Shown here: positions 35,486-43,682 of the stretch, piece after piece | Position numbering within the stretch: position 1 is the stretch's first letter | Layout of the letters: every line of letters begins with the position of its first letter | Assembly (NCBI GenBank): GCA_038316435.1 | Contig: JBBQAQ010000031.1 | Location: forward strand, 1-49,502 | Reading direction: 5' to 3' | Length of the DNA stretch: 49,502 nt | Source of the DNA: JACJXF01 sp038316435 | GTDB lineage: Bacteria > Bacteroidota > Bacteroidia > Bacteroidales > GCA-2748055 | Position numbers and translations under genes: made by a program | Notes under the pieces: model-generated | The model's input: only the letters and a program-made list of their open reading frames with translations | The model's database searches: none | What the model was told of the DNA's origin: nothing

Positions 35486-36160
35486 ATGAAGAAAAGCATT
35501 TTTTTAGTTGGATTAGTTATAACTCTTATCTCCTGCCAGTCAAGACCCTCAGCTGAAAGCGCTGGTGCTGGTGATGCTCAGAAAGTTGCTACCGCTGCAG
35601 GTTCAGAGTATAATTTGAATACCACTACGAGTGTTTTAAACTGGAAAGGCCAGAAACCTGATGGAGAGCACATTGGTACCGTTTCAATAACGGATGGGAA
35701 ACTTTATGCTGAATACGGAAAACTCGTTTCAGGTACCTTTACAATTGACCTTAACTCTATTATCGATACTGACCTTACCGACGCCGACATGAACGGAAAA
35801 CTGGTTGGTCACTTAAAATCAGCCGATTTCTTTGATGTTGCACAATTCCCCTCTGCTAAATTCGAACTGGTTTCTGTAGCAGAAATCCCTGTAGGCACAG
35901 CTACTTCAACCGAAGGCATTGTTGCCAATCACCAAATAACCGGAAACCTGGTTATGAAAGGTGTAAGCAAAAGTATTAGCTTCCCGGCTCAAATTACCAT
36001 CAGCGAAGGATCTATAACCGCTGTAACTGCTCCGTTTGCAATCGACCGCACTCAATGGGGTGTTAATTATGGCTCAAAATCAATTTTTGCTGAATTGAAA
36101 GACAAATTTATTAATGATGAAATGATTATTTCACTAAACCTTTCTTTTAGTAAAATCTAA
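35486..36160 (+). CDS. YceI-family lipoprotein
   Basis: A 224-residue protein with the lipoprotein signal MKKSIFLVGLVITLISCQSR (cysteine at 17), a Ser/Ala-rich linker to about residue 40, and a YceI lipocalin-like barrel: VLNWKGQKPDGEHIGTVSIT, SGTFTIDLNSIIDTDL, LVGHLKSADFFDVAQFPSAK, ITGNLVMKGVSKSISFPAQI and FAIDRTQWGVNYGS. Family members bind isoprenoid lipids in the periplasm. Monocistronic with a strong terminator at 36183-36215. It is separated from the C1 peptidase by a hairpin. Confidence 0.92.
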   Translation: MKKSIFLVGLVITLISCQSRPSAESAGAGDAQKVATAAGSEYNLNTTTSVLNWKGQKPDGEHIGTVSITDGKLYAEYGKLVSGTFTIDLNSIIDTDLTDADMNGKLVGHLKSADFFDVAQFPSAKFELVSVAEIPVGTATSTEGIVANHQITGNLVMKGVSKSISFPAQITISEGSITAVTAPFAIDRTQWGVNYGSKSIFAELKDKFINDEMIISLNLSFSKI

Positions 36161-36182
36161 TCAAAAATATATTTTACCTTAA

Positions 36183-36215
36183 AACCCGGAAAAATCATTC
36201 GTTTCCGGGTTTTTC
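36183..36215 (+). terminator. Rho-independent terminator of the YceI gene
   Basis: AACCCGGAAA (36183-36192) pairs perfectly with TTTCCGGGTT (36202-36211), loop of nine bases, followed by TTTT. Twenty-two bases after the stop codon. Confidence 0.85.
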
Positions 36216-36329
36216 ATTTCTTTTAAACTTGTGATTCAAAAACTCGTGAATTTTCAAAAACCAGAAATACTTTAACCTTGAGTTTCTTGAAAGATTCGCA
36301 CTTTTAACATGAATCATTAGCATTCTGAC

Positions 36330-36337
36330 TATATTTG
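36330..36337 (+). promoter_or_regulatory. Putative -7 box of the GH3 fusion gene
   Basis: TATATTTG fits TAnnTTTG, 34 bases before the ATG at 36372. Confidence 0.45.
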
Positions 36338-36371
36338 CATCTCATGCATTCCAAGATTTTCGAATCCCTTT

Positions 36372-39300
36372 ATGAAGAAATTTATTTACCGCTCCGCTTT
36401 ACTTACTGCTTCTTTTCTGTTGCTGTTAAACTTTAAGCCAATTTTTACTGACGCTATCGTAAATGGCTCATTATCAAACCTCCCACAGAAAATAAACCCT
36501 GTTTTCCGCAATTCGGATTCTACATGGGTCGATTCGGTAATGAAGTCGCTTAGCCTTGAAGATAAAATCGCCCAGCTTATGATGGTGGCTGCATATTCCA
36601 ACCGGGATGAACAATCATATGTAGAATTAAGCGAAATCATTGGAAAATATCATGTAGGTGGACTTATTTTTTTCCAGGGAGGTCCTGTTCGCCAGGCAAG
36701 TCTTACAAACCGCTACCAGAAACTTTCCAAAATTCCTTTACTTATTGCAATTGACGGTGAATGGGGACTAGCAATGCGTCTCGACAGCTGCATTTCATAT
36801 CCTCGTCAGATGAGTCTTGGTGCGATACAGGATGATGCACTTATTTACCAGATGGGATATGATATTGGAATGCAATGCAAAAGAATGGGAATTCATGTCA
36901 ATTTTGCGCCCGTGGCCGATGTAAATAATAATCCTTCAAATCCTGTTATTAATTCACGATCATTTGGAGAGAATCCATTGCTCGTTGCTGCTAAAGCTCA
37001 GAAATATGCAGAAGGTTTGCAGGATGCAGGTATTATCGCTACTGCAAAGCATTTCCCGGGACATGGCGATACTGATGCCGATTCGCACTATTCACTTCCG
37101 GTTATTCACCATAGTGTCGAAAGACTCGATTCTATTGAATTGTTTCCGTTTCGATACATGATTGACCGTGGCCTGCCGGCTATAATGTCGGCACATCTTA
37201 GCATTCCTTCACTAGATACCACATCAAATCTCGCCTCTTCCCTATCTCCATTGGTAATCGACAGTCTGCTCAGATACAAGCTTCAGTTTAATGGCCTTAT
37301 TTTCACTGATGCGTTGAACATGAAGGGCGTAAGCAAATATTTTAAACCCGGAGATGCAGAATTAATGGCCTTTCTGGCAGGAAATGATATTCTTCTTATG
37401 CCGGGGGATGTTCCAAAAGCTATCGCTGCTATCAAAAAAGAAATAAAAAAAGGAAATATTCCGGAATCAGTTCTTGATGAGCGATGCAGGAGAGTATTGC
37501 AAGCAAAAGCTTGGGCAGGTTTGAAACAGTTTAAACCTGTGAAAACCGAAACTCTTTATTCTGATCTGAATGCACCGGGATATAACGCGTTGAGAAGGAA
37601 GCTTATCGCCAATACAATAACAGTGGTAAAGAATGAAAACCAGGTTCTTCCATTATTCAGACTCGAAAATTACTCAATTGCTTCAGTAAGTATCGGAACC
37701 GGAAAACCAGACGAATTCGCATCTTCATTGCAGCAGTATTCGCAGGTTGGCACATTTTTCATCTCCAAAGAAGCGAGTCAGTTTGAATTTGATAGCCTGA
37801 TGGCAAAGCTTACTGATTATAACACTCTGATTGTCAGTTTACAGGAAACATCAGCATGGCCAGGACGAAAATATGGAATCAGTAGTACATCGCTCGCATT
37901 TCTTAAAAACCTCAGGTTTTCTGGTAACACAGTTCTTGCAGTTTTTGGAAGTCCTTATAGCCTTTCATTCTTTTCCAACTTCGATGCCTTTAACTCGCTA
38001 ATTGTCAGTTACGAAGATTCACCTGAGGTTAAAGAAATTACAGCTCAGAGTGTTTTCGGCGCTATTCCTGTAGATGGGAAACTATCTTTTAGTGCTTTAC
38101 CCTTTTTTAAAGCGGGAGAAGGAATTAAACTCGACAGCCTACAGCGTCTTTCATACGGCATTCCTGAAGAAACCGGGATGGACTCAAGAATTTTGCAAAG
38201 AATTGATTCAATTGCCAATGTAGCAATTGTTGCAAAAGCTACTCCGGGTTGCCAAATTCTGGTCGCTCATAAGGGAATGGTGGTTTATAATAAGTCGTTC
38301 GGTTATCAGACATACCGGAATTCGAAGAAAATTACAAACGATGATATCTACGATATCGCATCCCTAACAAAAATCACCGCAACCGTTCCATCATTGATGT
38401 TGCTTTACGATGAGAAAAAATTCAGTATTGATAAAACGCTCGGTGATTATCTGCCTGAATTGGACACATACAACAAAGCAGGACTTAAAATCCTCGATAT
38501 TCTGACGCATCAGGCAGGACTTCAACCTTGGATACCTTTCTATTACAAACTGATTGAAACGCTTGATAGTTCTGAAACCCTTTTCAGTTCGAAATATTCA
38601 GATTCCTATTCCGTTAAGCTTGCAAAGAACACCTATGCAAATCGGAATATTACCCTGAAAGACAGTCTATTATCAGACGAATACTCAAAAAAATACCCGA
38701 TCTCAGTTGCAAAAAATATGTTTCTGAGAGCCGATTTCCGTGATACAATTTACAACAGCATATATTCTTCTGAACTTACTGGGAAAAAGGAATATAAATA
38801 CAGTGATCTTGGTTATTACATGTTTCAGCAGATTATAGAAAACCTTACAGATCAGAATTTATATCCGTATGTATATAATTCTTTCTATTCCAAACTAGGC
38901 GCAAACACAATGGGTTATCTACCATTAAATCGTTTTCCGGCAGATCGCATTGTGCCAACCGAAAACGATATCCTTTTCCGTCATCAGGTTCTCAGGGGAT
39001 ATGTTCATGATCCGGGAGCTGCAATGTTAGGGGGAATTGCAGGTCATGCGGGTGTTTTCAGCAATGCAAATGATTTGGCGAAAATGATGCAGATGTATCT
39101 GAACGGAGGAACTTATGGAGGCAGAATGTTTATATCCGACACAACACTCCTGCGTTTTACTGCTTGCTTTAATTGTGTAAATGGAAACCGTCGTGGTCTT
39201 GGTTTTGATAAACCTGAACCTGATCCTAAGAAAGGCGGCCCGACTTGCAAAATGGCTTCACCAAGCAGTTACGGACACTCTGGATTTACTGGTACGCTCG

Positions 39301-39440
39301 TCTGGATCGACCCGGATTATGACCTTGTTTTCATTTTCCTATCAAACCGAATCCATCCCGATCAATACAATCAAAAACTGATTGAAATGGACGTCAGAAC
39401 AAGAATTCAGGAAGTTGTTTACAATTCCATATTACCCTGA
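36372..39440 (+). CDS. Glycoside hydrolase family 3 / beta-lactamase-fold fusion
   Basis: A 1022-residue exported protein with an N-terminal hydrophobic stretch (LLTASFLLLLNFKPIFTDA). Residues 50-390 are a NagZ-type GH3 domain: IAIDGEWGLAMRL, KHFPGHGDTDADSHYSLPVI (H227/H231 region; the Asp-His dyad of NagZ lies here) and the nucleophile D313 in LIFTDALNMKG. Residues 400-590 resemble a GH3 C-terminal domain. Residues 600-1020 are a serine beta-lactamase / penicillin-binding fold with S664-L-T-K, YSDLGYY in the SxN/YxN place and HSGFTGTLVW near the end. The pairing implies peptidoglycan turnover: N-acetylglucosaminidase plus peptide-trimming or esterase. Such fusions occur in Bacteroidota. Confidence 0.9.
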   Translation: MKKFIYRSALLTASFLLLLNFKPIFTDAIVNGSLSNLPQKINPVFRNSDSTWVDSVMKSLSLEDKIAQLMMVAAYSNRDEQSYVELSEIIGKYHVGGLIFFQGGPVRQASLTNRYQKLSKIPLLIAIDGEWGLAMRLDSCISYPRQMSLGAIQDDALIYQMGYDIGMQCKRMGIHVNFAPVADVNNNPSNPVINSRSFGENPLLVAAKAQKYAEGLQDAGIIATAKHFPGHGDTDADSHYSLPVIHHSVERLDSIELFPFRYMIDRGLPAIMSAHLSIPSLDTTSNLASSLSPLVIDSLLRYKLQFNGLIFTDALNMKGVSKYFKPGDAELMAFLAGNDILLMPGDVPKAIAAIKKEIKKGNIPESVLDERCRRVLQAKAWAGLKQFKPVKTETLYSDLNAPGYNALRRKLIANTITVVKNENQVLPLFRLENYSIASVSIGTGKPDEFASSLQQYSQVGTFFISKEASQFEFDSLMAKLTDYNTLIVSLQETSAWPGRKYGISSTSLAFLKNLRFSGNTVLAVFGSPYSLSFFSNFDAFNSLIVSYEDSPEVKEITAQSVFGAIPVDGKLSFSALPFFKAGEGIKLDSLQRLSYGIPEETGMDSRILQRIDSIANVAIVAKATPGCQILVAHKGMVVYNKSFGYQTYRNSKKITNDDIYDIASLTKITATVPSLMLLYDEKKFSIDKTLGDYLPELDTYNKAGLKILDILTHQAGLQPWIPFYYKLIETLDSSETLFSSKYSDSYSVKLAKNTYANRNITLKDSLLSDEYSKKYPISVAKNMFLRADFRDTIYNSIYSSELTGKKEYKYSDLGYYMFQQIIENLTDQNLYPYVYNSFYSKLGANTMGYLPLNRFPADRIVPTENDILFRHQVLRGYVHDPGAAMLGGIAGHAGVFSNANDLAKMMQMYLNGGTYGGRMFISDTTLLRFTACFNCVNGNRRGLGFDKPEPDPKKGGPTCKMASPSSYGHSGFTGTLVWIDPDYDLVFIFLSNRIHPDQYNQKLIEMDVRTRIQEVVYNSILP

Positions 39441-39616
39441 TATTCTATAAATCCAAACAGTTCCATGGACCTGCTTCAGGAAAGTTTAGATATTGTAAAT
39501 AAGCAATTTTTCATACATTTAAATTGGCTTCGAATATTTAAAAACACCTCAAATTAATTTATCTTAGTACATTATTAAAAGTTATGCTGTAGTCAATAAT
39601 TTCCAACACTTCAATC

Positions 39617-40762
39617 ATGAGACACCTGATTAATATTTCATTACTACTTTCAATTTCTGCATCAATCCTAGCGCAAGCTGATCCATACCTACTTAAAGAT
39701 TTTAAAAAAGTTAACAGTCCTGCAACATGCGTGTCTTTTACACCGGATGGAAAATCGTTATTAGCTGGATATAATGATGGTAATGCCAGAATTATTTCCA
39801 TAGACAACGGAACCTATGGTGAAGCTTTTGGTGCACACTGGAAAGGAGTAAAAGCCGTTGAAATGTCGAACGATGGAAAATTAATTTTTACTGCCGGAGA
39901 TAATACATTGAAAGGATGGACTCCCCAAGGTACTCCTGTATTTCTGATCAAAGATATGACAACAACCATTATGTCGGCTGATCTGGATTCATCCGGAAAA
40001 TATATTGTTGCCGGAGAATTTAGCAAAACCTTAAAGGTATATGACGTTGCAAAAGCTGAGCGTATAGCGGAATACAGAGGACACGCAGATGTTGCCATGA
40101 CCGTTTGTTTTAACCACAGCGGAACCAAAATCGCCAGTGCATCTGGAGACGGAAATATCAGAATTTGGGATCGTGAATCGGGACTGGTCGTTTCACAACT
40201 TAACGGCCAAACAGTAGATATTTACTCCCTTGCATTTACCGATGATGGACAGTTCCTTGCCAGTGCAGCAAAAGATAAGACAATTAACATTTATGATCTG
40301 AAACTAGGAAAGCTCATCAAGGTTCTTAAAGGACACACCAATCAGGTTATGGATGTTGAGTTTTCAAAAGACGGACTTTTCCTGATAAGCGCATCGTTCG
40401 ATAAATCAATCAGGTTATGGGAATTACAGACCGGTAAATGCCTTTACACTTTTATTGATAACAAAGAAGCTGTGTTGGATGTTGAATTCAGCCCGGATGG
40501 GAAAACTTTCGCGTCCGCTTCCTTTGATCAGTCTGTAAAACTTTGGAATTTCTCCAATGAAATTATGGTAGATTATTATTATTCACCACTGATCAATGAT
40601 GAGATGCAGGATAAAATATTTCTCCCTAAGCAAAAAGGCGAAACCAGAGATGTATGGGAAGCCCGCCAATTAAAAGCTGCACAAATGAAAATGGAAATTT
40701 ATGAAAGATATTATGTGAGGTATCTGAATGATTTGAAAAACGGGAGTTTACCTACTTTGTAG
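39617..40762 (+). CDS. Secreted WD40-repeat protein
   Basis: A 381-residue protein with signal MRHLINISLLLSISASILAQ. Seven WD40 blades are visible from about residue 30 to 330: VSFTPDGKSLLAGYNDGNAR, AVEMSNDGKLIFTAGDNTLK, MTVCFNHSGTKIASASGDGN, LAFTDDGQFLASAAKDKTIN, DVEFSKDGLFLISASFDKSI and DVEFSPDGKTFASASFDQSV. The last 50 residues are helical and charged (LPKQKGETRDVWEARQLKAA). WD40 propellers act as protein-binding platforms; partners are unknown. No other domain. Monocistronic by spacing. Confidence 0.88.
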   Translation: MRHLINISLLLSISASILAQADPYLLKDFKKVNSPATCVSFTPDGKSLLAGYNDGNARIISIDNGTYGEAFGAHWKGVKAVEMSNDGKLIFTAGDNTLKGWTPQGTPVFLIKDMTTTIMSADLDSSGKYIVAGEFSKTLKVYDVAKAERIAEYRGHADVAMTVCFNHSGTKIASASGDGNIRIWDRESGLVVSQLNGQTVDIYSLAFTDDGQFLASAAKDKTINIYDLKLGKLIKVLKGHTNQVMDVEFSKDGLFLISASFDKSIRLWELQTGKCLYTFIDNKEAVLDVEFSPDGKTFASASFDQSVKLWNFSNEIMVDYYYSPLINDEMQDKIFLPKQKGETRDVWEARQLKAAQMKMEIYERYYVRYLNDLKNGSLPTL

Positions 40763-41086
40763 TTTAAGTCAGAAAAAAATAAAATGTTATTTACTGAGAC
40801 TTTCAGCTTGAAATATATTGGGAATCCTGTTGCCAAACACTAAAAGAATATACATTTCATTTTCAATTCATTAGTAACTTTGCGCTATGATTATGGAATT
40901 AATATACTTCATCGAAAAACCTGCCGGAATTGCTATTCTGTACAGGAATTTAAAAAACCGCGATTCTTACCTTTCTTTCTGATCTCAATTCGGCAGCGCT
41001 CAGTGTAAACCTTTTTCCTTTAAAATTTTCACTTCGGCTACGCTCACTTCGGCTGCGCTCAGTGTAAACCTTAATATTCTTACTCC
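40763..41086. other. Tryptophanase leader region with short open frame and direct repeats
   Basis: Apart from the -7 box the 324-base gap holds a 31-codon open frame (40887-40982, MIMELIYFIEKPAGIAILYR and so on, no Trp codon) whose start would lie at the transcription start, and a 25-base direct repeat TTCGGC(A/T)GCGCTCAGTGTAA plus ACCTT at 40989-41013 and 41048-41072 (one mismatch), with a partial third unit between. The open frame is not convincing as a gene. Confidence 0.5.
40875..40882 (+). promoter_or_regulatory. Putative -7 box about 200 bases upstream of tnaA
   Basis: TAACTTTG fits TAnnTTTG. It would produce an mRNA leader of about 200 bases before the tryptophanase start. No clear -33 element. 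Confidence 0.4.
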
Positions 41087-42463
41087 ATGACTCTTCCATT
41101 CTGTGAATCATACAAAATAAAATCCATTGAACCTCTCTATAAAAGCAGCAGAGAACAGCGTATTCAATGGCTCAGTGAAGCAAACTATAATCTATTCAAC
41201 CTTAGAAGCGAACAGGTTTTCATCGATCTTCTGACCGATTCAGGCACAGGTGCCATGAGTCAGCAGCAATGGGCGGAAATCATGAACGGCGACGAAAGCT
41301 ATGCAGGTTCCCGTTCCTATTATAAGCTCAAAGAAAGCATAGAGGAAATATTTGGTTTTAATTACTTTCTACCCACACATCAGGGAAGAGCTGCCGAGAA
41401 TGTGCTATTTTCAGCATTGGTTAAAGCGGGAGATATTGTACCCGGTAATGCGCATTTTGATACAACAAAAGGACATATTGAATTCAGAAAGGCGGAAGCA
41501 ATTGATTGTACTATTTCTGAAGCGAATAACTCCTCCTTGTTTCACCCTTTCAAGGGAAATGTTGATACCGGAAAGCTTGAAGCAGTTCTGAAATCCACAT
41601 CCCGCGAAAAAATACCTCTTATAATACTAACGTTAACCTGCAACACAACCGGTGGGCAACCTGTCTCCATGCAGAATATTAAGGAAGTGCACGCATTATC
41701 CCGTAAGTACGGAATTCCTTTGTTTTTCGATTCAGCAAGGTTTGCCGAAAATGCATGGTTTATTAAACAACGGGAAGCTGCTTTCCTCGATATATCTATT
41801 AAAGACATTGTAAAAGAAATGTTTTCCTACTCTGATGGGATGACCATGAGCAGTAAAAAGGACGGAATTGTTAATATCGGTGGATTTATTGGTTTCAGGG
41901 ATAAAGAACTTTATAGGGCAGCAACAAGTTTTAATATTATGTTCGAAGGGTTTATTTCCTACGGAGGCATGGCTGGTCGCGATATGGCTGCACTTGCACA
42001 GGGCCTGCGGGAAGTAATTGAAGTTGATTATCTCGAAACTCGTATTCGTCAAGTAGAATTTCTTGGGGAAGAACTAAGGTCTGCAGGTGTTCCTATTCAA
42101 CTTCCTGTTGGGGGACACGCTGTTTTTATTGATGCATTGAAATTCCTTCCTAATGTAAAAAGAGAAGAATTTGTAGCCCAGACTCTGGCGCTTGAGCTTT
42201 ATATCGAGGGAGGTGTGCGTGGTGTGGAAATCGGTTCGCTTATGGCCGACAGAGATCCGATCTCCCGCGAAAACAGATTCCCGGAAATGGAGATGGTGAG
42301 ATTAGCCATTCCGCGCCGGGTTTATACCAACTCACACATGGAATACGTTGCTGCCGTTGTTAAAAATGTTTTTGCACGAAGAGAAAATATAAAAAATGGT
42401 TACAAAATTGTTTGGGAAGCTGAAATTCTAAGGCACTTTACAATTGAACTTGCCAAGATTTAA
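41087..42463 (+). CDS. tnaA: Tryptophanase
   Basis: A 458-residue PLP enzyme of the beta-eliminating lyase family. It splits tryptophan to indole, pyruvate and ammonia. The PLP lysine is K258 in MSSKKDGIVNIGG. Residues that separate tryptophanase from tyrosine phenol-lyase favour tryptophanase: GVRGVEIGSL has Ile at 382 where tyrosine phenol-lyase has the phenol-binding Arg, and LRHFTIEL has His450 where that enzyme has Phe. Other marks are LPTHQGRAAENVLF, FFDSARFAENAWFI and VRLAIPRRVYTNSHM. Start ATG at 41087; the leader is about 200 bases with repeats. A TIP30-like gene follows after 47 bases. Confidence 0.93.
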   Translation: MTLPFCESYKIKSIEPLYKSSREQRIQWLSEANYNLFNLRSEQVFIDLLTDSGTGAMSQQQWAEIMNGDESYAGSRSYYKLKESIEEIFGFNYFLPTHQGRAAENVLFSALVKAGDIVPGNAHFDTTKGHIEFRKAEAIDCTISEANNSSLFHPFKGNVDTGKLEAVLKSTSREKIPLIILTLTCNTTGGQPVSMQNIKEVHALSRKYGIPLFFDSARFAENAWFIKQREAAFLDISIKDIVKEMFSYSDGMTMSSKKDGIVNIGGFIGFRDKELYRAATSFNIMFEGFISYGGMAGRDMAALAQGLREVIEVDYLETRIRQVEFLGEELRSAGVPIQLPVGGHAVFIDALKFLPNVKREEFVAQTLALELYIEGGVRGVEIGSLMADRDPISRENRFPEMEMVRLAIPRRVYTNSHMEYVAAVVKNVFARRENIKNGYKIVWEAEILRHFTIELAKI

Positions 42464-42510
42464 TTTGTTTATAGATAAGCCTTTTTTAACGCACACAAAG
42501 TTTTAATAAT

Positions 42511-43185
42511 ATGAACAAAATAAAAGTAATCATTACTGGTGCAAGTGGAATGGTGGGTGAAGGAGTGCTTTATGAGTGCCTGAATCACAGCCAGATAGAG
42601 GAGGTTTTAGTGATTGGAAGAAAACCTTGCGGACATACACATCCCAAATTAAAAGAAGTGTTACATTCCAATTTTCTGGATTTATCTTCTATCGAATCTC
42701 AACTCAGGAATTATGATGCATGCTTTTTCTGTTTAGGTGTCTCTTCTGTAAGAATGAAAGAGCCTGAATATTATAAACTTACCTATCAATTAACCTTACA
42801 TTTTGCTCAAACCGTCTCCAAATTAAACCCCGGCATGCAATTTTGCTATATATCGGGGACAGGTACTGACAGTTCAGAAAAAGGCCGCATAATGTGGGCA
42901 AGAGTAAAAGGAAAAACAGAAAATGATTTGAAGAAAATCGGTTTCAATGCAGTTTACAATTTCAGACCCGGGATGATTCAACCAACACCAGGTTTAAAGA
43001 ACACTCTTTCATATTATAAGAAAGTATCGTGGCTGCTGTCCGTCATTCGGTTCGTAGCTCCAGGAATAATTTCAACACTTAAGGAATTAGGCCAAGCGAT
43101 GATCAATTCTGTGATTTTCGGTTATGAAAAACATACCCTCGAGGTCAAGGATATTAAAGCTTTGGGCGCAAGGAAAATCTTATAA
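42511..43185 (+). CDS. NAD(P)-binding epimerase/TIP30-like protein
   Basis: A 224-residue Rossmann-fold protein of the extended/atypical SDR type: IIITGASGMVGEGVLYECLN-like start (KVIITGASGMVGEGVLYE), then FFCLGVSSVRMKEPEYYKLT and FCYISGTGTDSSEKGRIMWA, with RVKGKTENDLKKIGF holding the YxxxK-position lysine but no tyrosine in the usual place (W-A-R-V-K-G-K). It resembles HTATIP2/TIP30-like and other NAD(P)-binding proteins whose reactions are unknown. 47 bases behind tnaA, possibly co-transcribed. Confidence 0.8.
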   Translation: MNKIKVIITGASGMVGEGVLYECLNHSQIEEVLVIGRKPCGHTHPKLKEVLHSNFLDLSSIESQLRNYDACFFCLGVSSVRMKEPEYYKLTYQLTLHFAQTVSKLNPGMQFCYISGTGTDSSEKGRIMWARVKGKTENDLKKIGFNAVYNFRPGMIQPTPGLKNTLSYYKKVSWLLSVIRFVAPGIISTLKELGQAMINSVIFGYEKHTLEVKDIKALGARKIL

Positions 43186-43682
43186 TCCCTCTAACCAAAA
43201 ACATGGAAAAATGAGACTATTTACTTCTGGAAATTGAAAAATTGGCCAGATCCTGACCATGCTTTTAAACAAATTTTCAGGCGTAGTTTAAAATGATATA
43301 GGGCAATGTAGTCAATTAATCCCCAAAGGGGGTAAATTTCAATAACCGTGGGTGAAAACCCACGGCATAAATATACTCGGAATCTCAGCCCTGATAGGGG
43401 TTGAACTGTTTAAATAATTAGTTTGATAGCAAATCAAAATAAGAATTTACCCAATTATTCATAAAAAGAAACAAACATTTTAGTCAGACAGCTGCAGAAA
43501 CGCAGGCTTTATACAAAACTAAATTGGTTGAAAATGAAATGTCAAAGTTTACCGCATGGTTTTTTACTCTTGGGATTCCAAGTTTAGAGCGATGGAAGAA
43601 ATAAACAGGAAAATTGAAGAAAATAACAACCAATATAAAAAAATAAACCTCGATCTTTATTCGGTATAACAGAAGTAGAACT
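43186..43682. repeat. Intergenic region with clustered palindromes (REP-like)
   Basis: A 497-base gap. It contains CCCCAAAGGGG (43321-43331), a perfect hairpin CCGTGGGT-GAAA-ACCCACGG (43346-43365) and CCCTGATAGGGG (43389-43400), spaced by AT-rich DNA and ending ttgaac. This three-hairpin set resembles REP-like repeats in Bacteroidota. A 25-codon open frame at 43591-43668 (MEEINRKIEENNNQYKK...) is too weak to call. Confidence 0.5.

Noticed and set aside
40887..40982. A TnaC-type leader peptide
   Set aside because: The 31-codon frame has no tryptophan codon and its start would be at the predicted transcription start, so it is kept only as a question.
41087..42463. Tyrosine phenol-lyase instead of tryptophanase
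   Set aside because: The phenol-binding Arg is Ile382 and the Phe near the C-terminus is His450, both as in tryptophanase.
43591..43668. A 25-codon open frame in front of the amylase gene
   Set aside because: Too short, Asn/Lys-rich and without a ribosome-binding site; could be the end of a dead gene, but nothing supports a name.
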